In this document: one piece after another, positions 53,033 through 61,811 of the stretch
Layout of the letters: each line of letters starts with the position of its first letter
Numbering within the stretch: the first letter of the stretch is position 1
Origin: Bacteroides sp.
GTDB lineage: Bacteria > Bacillota > Clostridia > Oscillospirales > Acutalibacteraceae
Reading direction: 5' to 3'
Assembly (NCBI GenBank): GCA_023665085.1
Contig: JAMPEQ010000006.1
Coordinates: 1 to 64,000, forward strand
DNA length: 64,000 nucleotides
Notes under the pieces: model-generated
Seen by the model: the letters and a program-made list of their open reading frames with translations, nothing else
What the model was told of the DNA's origin: nothing
Database searches by the model: none
Program-made: the position numbers and the translations under genes

Positions 53033-54775
53033 ATGCCGTTAAGTGAATCTTTTTTACAGGAACTAAGATTGAAAACTGATATAGAAGACGTAATTTCAGC
53101 TTACGTCAGCTTGAAAAAAAGAGGTTCAACTTCTATAGGGCTTTGTCCGTTTCATAATGAAAAGACACCTTCATTTACCGTATATCATGATACTCAGTCT
53201 TTCTATTGTTTCGGCTGCGGTGCAGGCGGTGAGGCAATTACTTTTATAAGAAAAATTGAAAATCTTGATTATATTGATGCAGTTAAGCTGCTCGCTCAAA
53301 GAGCCGGTTTGCAGATGCCTGAGGATAATTTTGACGACAGCCTTTCAAAGAAGCGCAGAAGAATTCTTGAAATTAACAGGGAAACGGCACGATTTTTTCA
53401 CAGTGTTCTTAAAAGCGAGCAGGGAAGAGCCGGACTTGATTATTTCATAAATCGAGGACTTACACCGAATACTATAAAAAGGTTTGGACTTGGTTATGCT
53501 CCTGACAGCTGGAATGCTTTATTTAATCATTTAAAAAAATGCGGATTTAAACCCAGTGAAATGCTGGAAGCTGGAGTAGTTAGGTTAAGTACTAAAAATC
53601 AGAGCAGTTATTATGATACTTTCAGAAACCGTGTAATGACTCCCATAATTGATGTAAGAGGAAATGTTATTGCTTTCGGAGGAAGAGTGCTTGATGACAG
53701 CAAGCCCAAATATATTAATACCAATGATACGCTTGTTTATAAAAAAACATATGAGGTTTTCGGCTTGAATCTTGCAAAGGACAGCGGCAAGGACAGTCTT
53801 ATACTATGTGAAGGTTATATGGATGTAATTGCCATGAATCAGGCAGGTTTTACTAATGCTGTTGCAGGATGCGGCACTGCGCTTACAAGTGAGCAGGTCA
53901 GATTAATAGGCAGATATGCTAACGAGGTAATACTTGCCTATGACGCTGATGAGGCAGGTCAGAAGGCTCTTAATAAAGCAATATCACTTTTTAAGCAGAC
54001 AGATATAAAAATTAAAGTTCCTGCCTTGGTAGGCGGAAAAGATCCTGATGAAATTATCAAAAAATACGGCAGAGATAAATTCAAAGGAATGCTTGATGGT
54101 GCTTCAAATGATATTGAGTTTCATCTTCTTGATTTGAAGAAAAATTATAATTTCAATTCTACTCAGGGTAAAATTGATTTTCTAAAAGAAGCACTGAAGA
54201 TTTTGGCTGATACATCTCCTATTGAGCAGGATATATATATGTCACGGCTCTCAAATGAACTTGGGGTGGACAAGTCAAGTATCAAGCTGCAGCTTGATAC
54301 TTTAGTAAGAAATAAAAAAAGAAGGCAAAAAACAGGGGAGTTTAATTCGATTGTAAATGATTCAATCAAACAGAGTCATAAGCAGACAATCGAGGCAAAC
54401 GCTTCAGTGAGACAGCTGAAGGCTGAGGAACGAGCGATAGGCCTTTTAATTAAATACCCTTCATGTTATAGATTGTGTGAAGATTTCGATTCAAATCTTA
54501 TGACTGAAGGATTTTCAAGAAAAGTATTTAATTTAATTACAGAGCGTCTCAAAAATAATCTTGATATTGAGCTGATTAATTTAAGCTCGTTTTTAACAGA
54601 TTATGAGATGAGTGTTCTGTCAAGAATTACTGCTCAGAACGAAATCAGTAATGATTATAAAAAGGAATTTAAGGATTGTATTGAAATTATCAAGACAAAA
54701 AGCGTTGAAAGGGTTGTTCCAACCTCAGAGCTTAGTGATGATGAGTTCAGAAATCTTTTTAAGAAGAATAATTAA
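53033..54775 (+). CDS. dnaG: DNA primase
   Basis: A 580-residue replication primase. N-terminal zinc-binding domain (CPFHNEKTPSF...YCFGCGAGG), RNA polymerase core, TOPRIM domain with LCEGYMDVI and YDADEAGQKA, and a C-terminal helicase-interaction region (about 440-580). AAAGGAG precedes the ATG. It lies within dgt-dnaG-rpoD, the macromolecular-synthesis operon core. Confidence 0.96.
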   Translation: MPLSESFLQELRLKTDIEDVISAYVSLKKRGSTSIGLCPFHNEKTPSFTVYHDTQSFYCFGCGAGGEAITFIRKIENLDYIDAVKLLAQRAGLQMPEDNFDDSLSKKRRRILEINRETARFFHSVLKSEQGRAGLDYFINRGLTPNTIKRFGLGYAPDSWNALFNHLKKCGFKPSEMLEAGVVRLSTKNQSSYYDTFRNRVMTPIIDVRGNVIAFGGRVLDDSKPKYINTNDTLVYKKTYEVFGLNLAKDSGKDSLILCEGYMDVIAMNQAGFTNAVAGCGTALTSEQVRLIGRYANEVILAYDADEAGQKALNKAISLFKQTDIKIKVPALVGGKDPDEIIKKYGRDKFKGMLDGASNDIEFHLLDLKKNYNFNSTQGKIDFLKEALKILADTSPIEQDIYMSRLSNELGVDKSSIKLQLDTLVRNKKRRQKTGEFNSIVNDSIKQSHKQTIEANASVRQLKAEERAIGLLIKYPSCYRLCEDFDSNLMTEGFSRKVFNLITERLKNNLDIELINLSSFLTDYEMSVLSRITAQNEISNDYKKEFKDCIEIIKTKSVERVVPTSELSDDEFRNLFKKNN

Positions 54776-54793
54776 ATGAAAAGAGGAATTGTT

Positions 54794-55924
54794 ATGAAGA
54801 ATGTTAATCAGGCTGCACAAGGTGTAACAGAGGATAAAAAACAGGCTGCTTTTAAAAAGCTTATTGAAAAGGGTAAGCAAACAGGTCGTTTAACAACTCA
54901 GGAAATTGATAATCTTATTGTTGAGCTGGATCTTGATGTAGAAGAGCTTGAAAAGCTTAATGAGCAGATAGATTCGGCAAATATCAATATTATTGATGAT
55001 TTCTCTGCTGAAGCCCTGGACAGCATCAATCTTGAGGTTAATCTTCCTAAAGAAACAGATGCCGCAGATACAGTTGCAGTTAATGATAATGCTGCTATGG
55101 ATGATCCTGTAAAGGTTTATCTTAAGGAGATAGGTAAAGTACCGCTTCTTACACCGGAAGAGGAAATTGAGCTTGCTATACGTATATCAGATAATGATGA
55201 AAATGCCAAAAAACGTCTTGCAGAAGCTAACCTTCGTCTTGTTGTAAGCATTGCAAAGCGTTATGTAGGCAGAGGATTGCAGTTCCTTGACTTAATACAG
55301 GAGGGTAATTTAGGTCTTATCAAGGCTGTTGATAAATTTGATTATACAAAGGGCTTTAAATTTTCTACCTACGCAACATGGTGGATTAGACAGGCTATTA
55401 CAAGAGCTATTGCCGATCAGGCAAGAACAATAAGAATTCCGGTTCATATGGTTGAAACAATTAACAAGGTAAAAAAAGCAAGCAGTCAGCTTCTTCATCT
55501 GAATGGCAGAGAGCCCACACCTGATGAAATTGCAGAGTATCTTGACGATATGTCTGTTGATAAGGTAAGAGAAATTTTAAGAGTAGCGCAAGAGCCTGTA
55601 TCTCTTGAAACTCCTATAGGTGAAGAGGAGGATTCTCATTTGGGTGACTTTATTCCTGATGATGAGGCATTAGCTCCTGCTGATGCAGCTTCAATGAGTC
55701 TGCTTAAAGAACAGCTTTCTGAAGTGCTTAAAACTCTTACACCAAGAGAAGAAAAGGTGCTTTCTCTCAGATTTGGTTTAAAAGACGGTAACCCTAAAAC
55801 ACTTGAAGAGGTTGGTAAAGAATTCAATGTAACTCGTGAGCGTATTCGTCAGATTGAGGCTAAAGCCCTCAGAAAGCTTCGCCATCCAAGCAGAAGCAAA
55901 AAGCTTCGCGATTTCTTAGACTAA
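54794..55924 (+). CDS. rpoD: Primary sigma factor
   Basis: A 376-residue sigma-A. Short region 1.1 (about 1-90), [16 protein letters not shown] (1.2), [20 protein letters not shown] (2.1-2.2), [20 protein letters not shown] (2.3-2.4), region 3, and 4.2 ([20 protein letters not shown]). AGAGGA before ATG 54794 overrides the upstream ATG at 54776. It accounts for the many TTGACA-17-TATAAT promoters seen in the window. Confidence 0.96.
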   Translation: MKNVNQAAQGVTEDKKQAAFKKLIEKGKQTGRLTTQEIDNLIVELDLDVEELEKLNEQIDSANINIIDDFSAEALDSINLEVNLPKETDAADTVAVNDNAAMDDPVKVYLKEIGKVPLLTPEEEIELAIRISDNDENAKKRLAEANLRLVVSIAKRYVGRGLQFLDLIQEGNLGLIKAVDKFDYTKGFKFSTYATWWIRQAITRAIADQARTIRIPVHMVETINKVKKASSQLLHLNGREPTPDEIAEYLDDMSVDKVREILRVAQEPVSLETPIGEEEDSHLGDFIPDDEALAPADAASMSLLKEQLSEVLKTLTPREEKVLSLRFGLKDGNPKTLEEVGKEFNVTRERIRQIEAKALRKLRHPSRSKKLRDFLD

Positions 55925-55942
55925 GCAAAAGCAGGTGTATTT

Positions 55943-56155
55943 ATGACACAGGAAAAAATTAATAGAATTAATGAGCTGGCTCACAAAGCGAAAGAGGCGG
56001 GACTGACTGATGAGGAAAAAAAAGAGCAGGCACAGCTTCGAAGAGAGTATATCGATTCTTTTAAAGCAAGTCTAATAGGTCAGCTTGAAAATACCTATAT
56101 TGTTGACGAAAAAGGCAATAAGAAAAAAGTACAAAGGAAGCATGACAATGGCTAA
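55943..56155 (+). CDS. DUF896 family small protein
   Basis: 70 residues with the DUF896 pattern: INRINELAHKAKEAGLTDEE followed by QAQLRREYIDSFKASL. Homologues such as YnzC and SosA-neighbour proteins are helical, of unclear function. It lies 18 bp after rpoD and overlaps the kinase gene by 8 bp. Confidence 0.9.
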   Translation: MTQEKINRINELAHKAKEAGLTDEEKKEQAQLRREYIDSFKASLIGQLENTYIVDEKGNKKKVQRKHDNG

Positions 56156-56813
56156 GCTTATTATTATTGAAGGCTTGGACGGCTGCGGAAAATCAACCCA
56201 GACTGAGCTTATAGAAAAGTATTTTAATAATCAGAATATCAGCTACAGAAAGATAAAGCTTCCCGATTATGACAGCAAGTCAAGCGAGTTGGTAAAAATG
56301 TATCTTAATGGTGATTTCGGCAGTTCAGCCGATGATGTAAACGCCTATGCAGCAGGTGCATTTTATGCTGTTGACAGATTTGCCTCATATATGCTTGAAT
56401 GGAAAAAGGATTATGAGAATAAAGATATTATTCTTGCTGACAGATATGCAACCTCTAATTCTATTTACCAGATGGAAAAAATTGATGAAGTTGATTGGGA
56501 TAAATATCTTGAGTGGTCTGCTGATTTTGAATATGAGAAAATCGGTATACCAAAACCTGATCTTGTAATTTATCTTGACATGCCTATAGAGATTTCTCAG
56601 AAACTTATGACATCAAGATATAATGGTGATGAAGAAAAAAAAGATGTTCACGAGGCTGATGTTGAATTTTTGCAAAAATGCAGAAAATCTGCTTTGTATA
56701 CTGCAAAAAAACAAGGCTGGGCAGTTATTCCGTGTTCAGATGGTGAGTCACCTTTGCCAATAGATGAAATACATAATACAATTATTGATTTTATTAAGAG
56801 GGAAATTAAATAA
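56148..56813 (+). CDS. Thymidylate kinase-like nucleoside monophosphate kinase
   Basis: A 221-residue P-loop kinase: IIEGLDGCGKSTQ (Walker A), DRYATSN (DR(Y/H) motif), and PDLVIYLDMP. It should phosphorylate dTMP, although the lid region (SRYNGDEEKKDVHE) is longer than in standard Tmk and a second tmk may exist elsewhere. AAAGGA is spaced for ATG 56148; the first ATG (56142) is too close. It overlaps DUF896 by 8 bp. Confidence 0.82.
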   Translation: MAKLIIIEGLDGCGKSTQTELIEKYFNNQNISYRKIKLPDYDSKSSELVKMYLNGDFGSSADDVNAYAAGAFYAVDRFASYMLEWKKDYENKDIILADRYATSNSIYQMEKIDEVDWDKYLEWSADFEYEKIGIPKPDLVIYLDMPIEISQKLMTSRYNGDEEKKDVHEADVEFLQKCRKSALYTAKKQGWAVIPCSDGESPLPIDEIHNTIIDFIKREIK

Positions 56814-57700
56814 TGTTGGAATTTAAAATACCTTCTGTTGAGGACAAGCAGTGGGTTGATGAATGTTTGAGTAATGTAAACAGCTTTAACTGTGAATATA
56901 CATTTGGCAATGTTTATGTCTGGCATACGGCATACTCTACACAGATTTGCCATTATAATGATTTCTTTATTTGCAGATGGGGAAGGGGTAAGGATATAAT
57001 TTATTCTCTCCCGATTGGCTGCGGTAATTTCAAAGAAGCAGTTGAAGAAATTATAGCAGATGCTAAGTCTTTAGGAGTTACTCCTGTAATTTATGGTGTT
57101 ACTGCAAATTATAAGAAGCTTCTTGATGAACATTTTGCAGGAAAATTCAGCTTTGAATATGATGATGGAATAAATGATTATATTTATTCTGTTGAGAAAA
57201 TGGCATCACTCTCCGGTAAAAAATATCATGGAAAGAGAAATCATATAACTAATTTTAAAAAGAATAATTCTGAATGGAGCTTTGAGGTTATCAGCAAAGA
57301 AAATATCAATGACTGTATAGAGCTTCATTCAAACTGGATTAATGATCGTGAAGATGACGAAGATTATTCTTATGAATTTGAGGCTGTTTTGACTGCATTT
57401 GAAAATTACGAAAAGCTTGGCTTTGTTGGCGGACTTTTAAGAGTTGACGGCAAAGCAATTGCCTATACCTTTGGTGAAAGGCATAGTGACCGGCTTTTTG
57501 TAACACATTTTGAAAAAGCTCCTTCATTTGTTCAGGGAGCGTATCCTATTATTAATCAGGAGTTTACAAAGAATTGTCTTATGGAGTATGAATTTGTAAA
57601 CAGGGAAGAGGATTTAGGTATTGAGGGATTGCGAAAGGCAAAGCAGTCATATAATCCTGAAATAATATTGAAAAAGTGTGTGGCAACATATAATGAGTAA
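56813..57700 (+). CDS. DUF2156 acyltransferase-like protein
   Basis: 295 residues fitting DUF2156, the two-GNAT fold related to the lysyl-phosphatidylglycerol synthase C-terminal domain and to FemX-like aminoacyl transferases. Visible pieces: GKKYHGKRNHITNFKK, GGLLRVDGKAIAYTFGER, and the ending REEDLGIEGLRKAKQSYNP. No membrane part. The start overlaps the kinase stop (TAATG). It and the next GNAT gene form an acyltransferase pair; acceptor unknown. Confidence 0.82.
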   Translation: MLEFKIPSVEDKQWVDECLSNVNSFNCEYTFGNVYVWHTAYSTQICHYNDFFICRWGRGKDIIYSLPIGCGNFKEAVEEIIADAKSLGVTPVIYGVTANYKKLLDEHFAGKFSFEYDDGINDYIYSVEKMASLSGKKYHGKRNHITNFKKNNSEWSFEVISKENINDCIELHSNWINDREDDEDYSYEFEAVLTAFENYEKLGFVGGLLRVDGKAIAYTFGERHSDRLFVTHFEKAPSFVQGAYPIINQEFTKNCLMEYEFVNREEDLGIEGLRKAKQSYNPEIILKKCVATYNE

Positions 57701-58160
57701 AATAATTGAAACAAAAAAATTTGATGATGAATCTATAATATCACTTTGGCGTGAAGCTTTTGGTGATACGAGAGAGGAAATTGAATTCTTTCTTGACAAC
57801 TGTGAAAATAAATCTGTACTTTGCTATTATAAAAACAATGAATTATTGTCAATGCTGTTTTTAGTAGATTGTACTGTCTCAAATGAGAGATATAAGTACA
57901 TTTATGCTGCATGTACTAGAAAAAGAGCAAGAAAATCAGGTGTAATGACAGAACTTCTTGATTTTGCTAAAGAATGCTATTCCGGAATTCTTTTAATACC
58001 TGCCGATGAGAAACTTTCAAAATATTACAAAAAAAGAGGCTTTACACACAAGATTGAAATTGATTTCATAAGATTTTATGAAATCGAGGATGTTATAGAA
58101 TATCTTTTTGAAGGCTGTGAACTTAGCAGGCCATATGCGCTTGCATATATAGGAGACTAA
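57693..58160 (+). CDS. GNAT family N-acetyltransferase
   Basis: A 155-residue protein with GNAT features: IYAACTRKRARKSGVMTELL (motif A region with an R/K..G pattern) and YYKKRGFTHK. ATG 57693 overlaps the previous stop by 8 bp; an in-frame GTG at 57678 has no ribosome site. Acceptor unknown; its partner is probably the DUF2156 protein by coexpression. Confidence 0.78.
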   Translation: MSKIIETKKFDDESIISLWREAFGDTREEIEFFLDNCENKSVLCYYKNNELLSMLFLVDCTVSNERYKYIYAACTRKRARKSGVMTELLDFAKECYSGILLIPADEKLSKYYKKRGFTHKIEIDFIRFYEIEDVIEYLFEGCELSRPYALAYIGD

Positions 58161-58162
58161 TT

Positions 58163-58702
58163 ATGGTATATTTATTTTTAGCTGATGGATTTGAAATAAT
58201 AGAAGCATTATCACCTGTCGATATGCTCAGAAGAGCAAATATAGATGTTAAAACAGTAGGTGTAACAGGAAAAAATGTAACATCATCCTGCGGAATTACT
58301 GTTTCAGCTGATATAGATATTACTGACGTTGATATGAATGCTATTGACGCTGTGATTCTGCCGGGAGGTGCAGAGGGCGTAGAAAACCTGGATAACAATA
58401 ATGCTGTTCATCTGGCAATTGATACGGCAGTGAATGAAGATAAGTATGTATGTGCAATTTGTGCCGCTCCGTCTATTCTGGGAAAAAAAGGAATTCTTGA
58501 TGGTGTAGAGGCAACAGCTTACCCGACATTTATGAAGTATCTGAAAAATGCATCTGCAAGCGAGAAGTATGTTGTAACCGATGGAAAATTTATAACTGCA
58601 AGAGGTGCAGGTGTTTCTGTGGAATTCGGTCTTGAAATTGTAAAGGCTCTTTCAGGTGATGAAGAAGCAAACAGAGTAAAGGATTCAATACAATGTCTGT
58701 AA
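58163..58702 (+). CDS. DJ-1/PfpI family protein
   Basis: A 179-residue DJ-1-like protein. The nucleophilic cysteine sits in ICAAPSILG near residue 100, a glutamate near the N-terminus (GFEIIEA) fits the DJ-1 pair, and VILPGGAEG is the oxyanion turn. DJ-1 proteins act as glyoxalase III or deglycase-like stress factors. GGAG precedes the ATG. It overlaps the following gene by 10 bp. Confidence 0.9.
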   Translation: MVYLFLADGFEIIEALSPVDMLRRANIDVKTVGVTGKNVTSSCGITVSADIDITDVDMNAIDAVILPGGAEGVENLDNNNAVHLAIDTAVNEDKYVCAICAAPSILGKKGILDGVEATAYPTFMKYLKNASASEKYVVTDGKFITARGAGVSVEFGLEIVKALSGDEEANRVKDSIQCL

Positions 58703-59253
58703 AATCTGATTTAAGAAAAAAGCTTATATCAAAAAGGAAAAATATAAAAAGTAAAACAGAAAAAGATAATAATATCTGCAATAATTTACTGAATTCAAAA
58801 ATATATATAGAATGTAAACAGATTTTGATCTTTGCATCATTAAGTGATGAAATCAACACGGATTTTCTCATTAAACAATCATTGAATGAACAAAAGAAGG
58901 TTGCACTTCCAAAGTGCCTTGACAGTAATGGCAATATGGAATTTTTCTATATTGATTCAATTTCTGATTTAAAGTGCGGTGCTTTTAATGTCAGAGAGCC
59001 TGTCCCCGATAACAGTACACTTGTTACTGATTTCAGCTGTGCACTGTGTGTTGTGCCTGCCTTATCATATGATAAAAACGGGTTTAGAATTGGATATGGT
59101 AAGGGTTATTATGACAGATTTTTAGAAAAATTTTCTTCCATTTCTGTCGGTCTGTGTTATAATGAGCTAATAAGTGATGAAATTCCTGCAGACAAATATG
59201 ATTTGCCTGTTGATTATATCGTAACTGAAGACGGCATTATTTGCTGTCAGTAA
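58693..59253 (+). CDS. 5-Formyltetrahydrofolate cyclo-ligase
   Basis: A 186-residue ATP-dependent enzyme making 5,10-methenyl-THF from 5-formyl-THF. Basic N-terminus with SDLRKKLISKRKNI, and the signature GFRIGYGKGYYDRF near residue 135. Known as YqgN/FAU1 type in Firmicutes. It overlaps the DJ-1 gene by 10 bp, and mltG starts 11 bp after its stop. Confidence 0.92.
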   Translation: MSVKSDLRKKLISKRKNIKSKTEKDNNICNNLLNSKIYIECKQILIFASLSDEINTDFLIKQSLNEQKKVALPKCLDSNGNMEFFYIDSISDLKCGAFNVREPVPDNSTLVTDFSCALCVVPALSYDKNGFRIGYGKGYYDRFLEKFSSISVGLCYNELISDEIPADKYDLPVDYIVTEDGIICCQ

Positions 59254-59264
59254 AGGAGGATAAA

Positions 59265-60539
59265 GTGAATAACGATGAATTTAAGTTGGAAGAAGCAGGA
59301 ATCAATCCTGTTGCTACCGCCAACGAAAAAAATGATTTTTATTTTTCTAATGTAGATACGCCTGATGAAAAAATATCTTCACAGAGAACTCAGTCAGCAG
59401 TGAAAAAAGCTCCTCATAAAAAGCCAAAATCAAAAGGTGTAGCAAGCACATATTTGTTTTTTCTTGTTGTTATAGTTCTTTCGATGATACTTTCAATTTA
59501 TGCTGTATTATGCATGAATGATGTTCTTGCAATAACTAAGACAACGTCAAATGTTACTGTAAATCTCAGTGAACAGCTTAATGATATGAACGAAGCAGTT
59601 GATATTCTTGCAGATAACGGACTTATTAAGTGTAAAAACTTCTGCAAACTCTTTGCAAAGTTCAGGGAATCACAGGTTGGACCTCAGTGGAGAAATGGCG
59701 TTTATTTTGAGGATAAGGGATATGAAGCAGGTGTATATTATCTTAACGCAAAAATGGGGCTTGAGGGTATGCTGCAGACTCTTCAGGGCAACGCCACAAC
59801 TGCTGAAACAGTTACCTTAACCTTCCCTGAGGGTTATACTGTTCCTGAAATTGTGGACAAGCTTGTGGCAAATGAAGTTTGTGATAAAGCTGCTTTGTTA
59901 GCAGTAATCGAAACAACTGATTTCAGCTATTCATTAGTTAATTCTCTCGAAGCTAAGGAAGAGGTTCCGTATAGGCTTGAGGGCTATCTTTTCCCTGACA
60001 CATATGATTTCTATGTGGGTGAAAGTGCTTCCTCCGCACTCAAAAAATTTCTTTCAAATGGTGATTCCAAGGTCACAGAAAAATATCGAAATCGCGCAAA
60101 AGAGCTTGGCTATTCCATGCACGAGATTATGACTATCGCTTCTATTATCCAGATGGAAGCAGGCAGTGATGCACAGATGAAAGAAATTTCTTCGGTTATT
60201 CATAACAGAATTTCGGACAAGGCTAATTTCCCGTATCTTGGATGCGAGTCAACAACTGATTATATCAAAAATAAGGTTGCGCCTTCTCTCGCGTCAACTT
60301 CTGCACACACATCTGAATATTATCTTAATTACTATAATACCAACCAGATGGCTGTGGGCTTGCCTGCAGGACCAATATGTAACCCCGGTGTTGCAGCTAT
60401 TAATGCAGCACTGTACCCTGATGATACAGACTACTATTATTTCTTCCATGATATCAAGGGTAATTTGTACACTGCTAAAAGCTTTAGTGAATTTAACGAA
60501 AAAATACAGGCTTATGCGCCTTATCTGAATGCGAACTGA
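59265..60539 (+). CDS. mltG: Endolytic transglycosylase MltG-like
   Basis: A 424-residue YceG-like protein: a long cytoplasmic N-terminus (about 1-60), one membrane segment (about 62-85), and the periplasmic-type domain with FPEGYTVPEIVDKL, LEGYLFPDTYDF, the catalytic-glutamate region ASIIQMEAGSD (usual ASIIEKEA; the conserved second Glu is kept), and AVGLPAGPICNPGV. It cuts nascent glycan strands. GGAGG selects GTG 59265. The U32 gene follows, a conserved neighbour. Confidence 0.92.
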   Translation: MNNDEFKLEEAGINPVATANEKNDFYFSNVDTPDEKISSQRTQSAVKKAPHKKPKSKGVASTYLFFLVVIVLSMILSIYAVLCMNDVLAITKTTSNVTVNLSEQLNDMNEAVDILADNGLIKCKNFCKLFAKFRESQVGPQWRNGVYFEDKGYEAGVYYLNAKMGLEGMLQTLQGNATTAETVTLTFPEGYTVPEIVDKLVANEVCDKAALLAVIETTDFSYSLVNSLEAKEEVPYRLEGYLFPDTYDFYVGESASSALKKFLSNGDSKVTEKYRNRAKELGYSMHEIMTIASIIQMEAGSDAQMKEISSVIHNRISDKANFPYLGCESTTDYIKNKVAPSLASTSAHTSEYYLNYYNTNQMAVGLPAGPICNPGVAAINAALYPDDTDYYYFFHDIKGNLYTAKSFSEFNEKIQAYAPYLNAN

Positions 60540-60541
60540 TT

Positions 60542-61768
60542 ATGAGAAATATAGAATTACTGTCACCGGCAGGTGATTTTGAAAGATTAAAACTTGCACT
60601 TAAATTTGGTGCTGATGCTGTTTATTTGGGTGGTGAGCAGTTTGGTATGCGTACCAATCCATCAAATTTCAATGCAGATCAGCTCAAGTCGGCAGTTGAG
60701 CTTGCACATGGTATGGGTAAAAAAGTTTATCTCACCTGCAATACTCTGCCAAGAAATAATGAAATAGAATTTCTGCCTGATTTTCTTAAGTATGCTGAAA
60801 AAATTGGTATTGATGCCTTTATAATTGCCGATATAGGTGTCATGTCTATGGCAAAAAAATATGCTCCTTCTGTTGAAATTCATATGTCAACACAAGTCGG
60901 CATAGTTAATTATCAAACAGCTAATGCTCTTTATGATCTCGGTGCAAGACGAATTGTTACTGCCAGAGAGCTTTCTCTTGATGATATTAAAACAATCAGG
61001 GAAAAAATACCTGATGATATGCAGATTGAAGTATTTGTTCACGGTGCAATGTGCATGAGCTTTTCGGGAAGATGTATTCTTTCAGATTATATGGTTGGCA
61101 GAGATGCTAACAGAGGTGATTGTGCCCAGCCGTGCAGATGGAAATATCATTTGGTTGAAGAAACAAGACCAGGTCAGTATTTTCCTGTAAATCAGGATGA
61201 AAATGGAACATATATATTCAATTCACGTGATCTTTGTATGATTGAGCATATTCCTGAACTTGTTGACGCAGGTGTTGATTCATTTAAAATCGAAGGTAGA
61301 GCAAAAAGCGAATATTATACTGCAATAGTTACCTATGCCTATAGAAATGCTATTGATGAGTATATTAAAAATCCTTCACCTGATTTCAAAGTGCCTCAGT
61401 GGATACTTGATGAGATGGAGAAAATGAGCCATAGAGAGTATACAACAGGCTTTAATTTCGGTCCTATGAAAAACGGTCAGGTTCTCGATACAGGCGGATA
61501 TATAAGAAACTGGGATGTCTGTGCATTGTATAATAACTATAAAGACGGCAGACTGATTGTTGACCAGCGTAACCGCTTTTATGAAGGCGAAGAATTAGAA
61601 GTTGTTGAGCCCGAGAAAAAACCATATAAAATAGTTGTTGAAGATTTATATAACCTTTCGGACGATGAAAAGACTGATGTTGCAAATAAAGCAACCAACA
61701 CCTATTCATTTAAGTGTGATGTGCCTGTTTCATCCGATGCGATTTTCAGAAGAAAAAGAATTGATTAA
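60542..61768 (+). CDS. U32 family protein (TrhP/RlhA-type)
   Basis: A 408-residue peptidase-U32 family protein: ELLSPAGDFERLKLAL start, GADAVYLGG, the FVHGAMCMSFSGRCILS signature, and a cysteine set (C in GAMC, GRC, GDCAQPC, DLC) expected to hold an Fe-S cluster. Despite the name, relatives (TrhP, RlhA) hydroxylate tRNA U34 or 23S rRNA. The size suggests the TrhP-like tRNA role. It is 2 bp after mltG. Confidence 0.88.
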   Translation: MRNIELLSPAGDFERLKLALKFGADAVYLGGEQFGMRTNPSNFNADQLKSAVELAHGMGKKVYLTCNTLPRNNEIEFLPDFLKYAEKIGIDAFIIADIGVMSMAKKYAPSVEIHMSTQVGIVNYQTANALYDLGARRIVTARELSLDDIKTIREKIPDDMQIEVFVHGAMCMSFSGRCILSDYMVGRDANRGDCAQPCRWKYHLVEETRPGQYFPVNQDENGTYIFNSRDLCMIEHIPELVDAGVDSFKIEGRAKSEYYTAIVTYAYRNAIDEYIKNPSPDFKVPQWILDEMEKMSHREYTTGFNFGPMKNGQVLDTGGYIRNWDVCALYNNYKDGRLIVDQRNRFYEGEELEVVEPEKKPYKIVVEDLYNLSDDEKTDVANKATNTYSFKCDVPVSSDAIFRRKRID

Positions 61769-61811
61769 AAAATGCATCCCTTGTTAAAAATAACAGGGGA
61801 TGTGTTTTTTT
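61767..61811 (+). terminator. Terminator-like hairpin overlapping the PBP ribosome site
   Basis: 61767-61786 pairs with 61791-61810 (about 20 bp with G-U and one or two mismatches, 4-nt loop) and ends in a T-run. Its 3' arm contains AGGGG, the only ribosome site for the next gene, whose ATG begins at 61812. It may be an attenuator. Confidence 0.7.

Noticed and set aside
60150-60175. Loss of the MltG catalytic glutamate (ASIIQMEAGS)
   Set aside because: Only the first of the two family glutamates is changed to Q; the other, which is the invariant one in the relatives I recall, is present.
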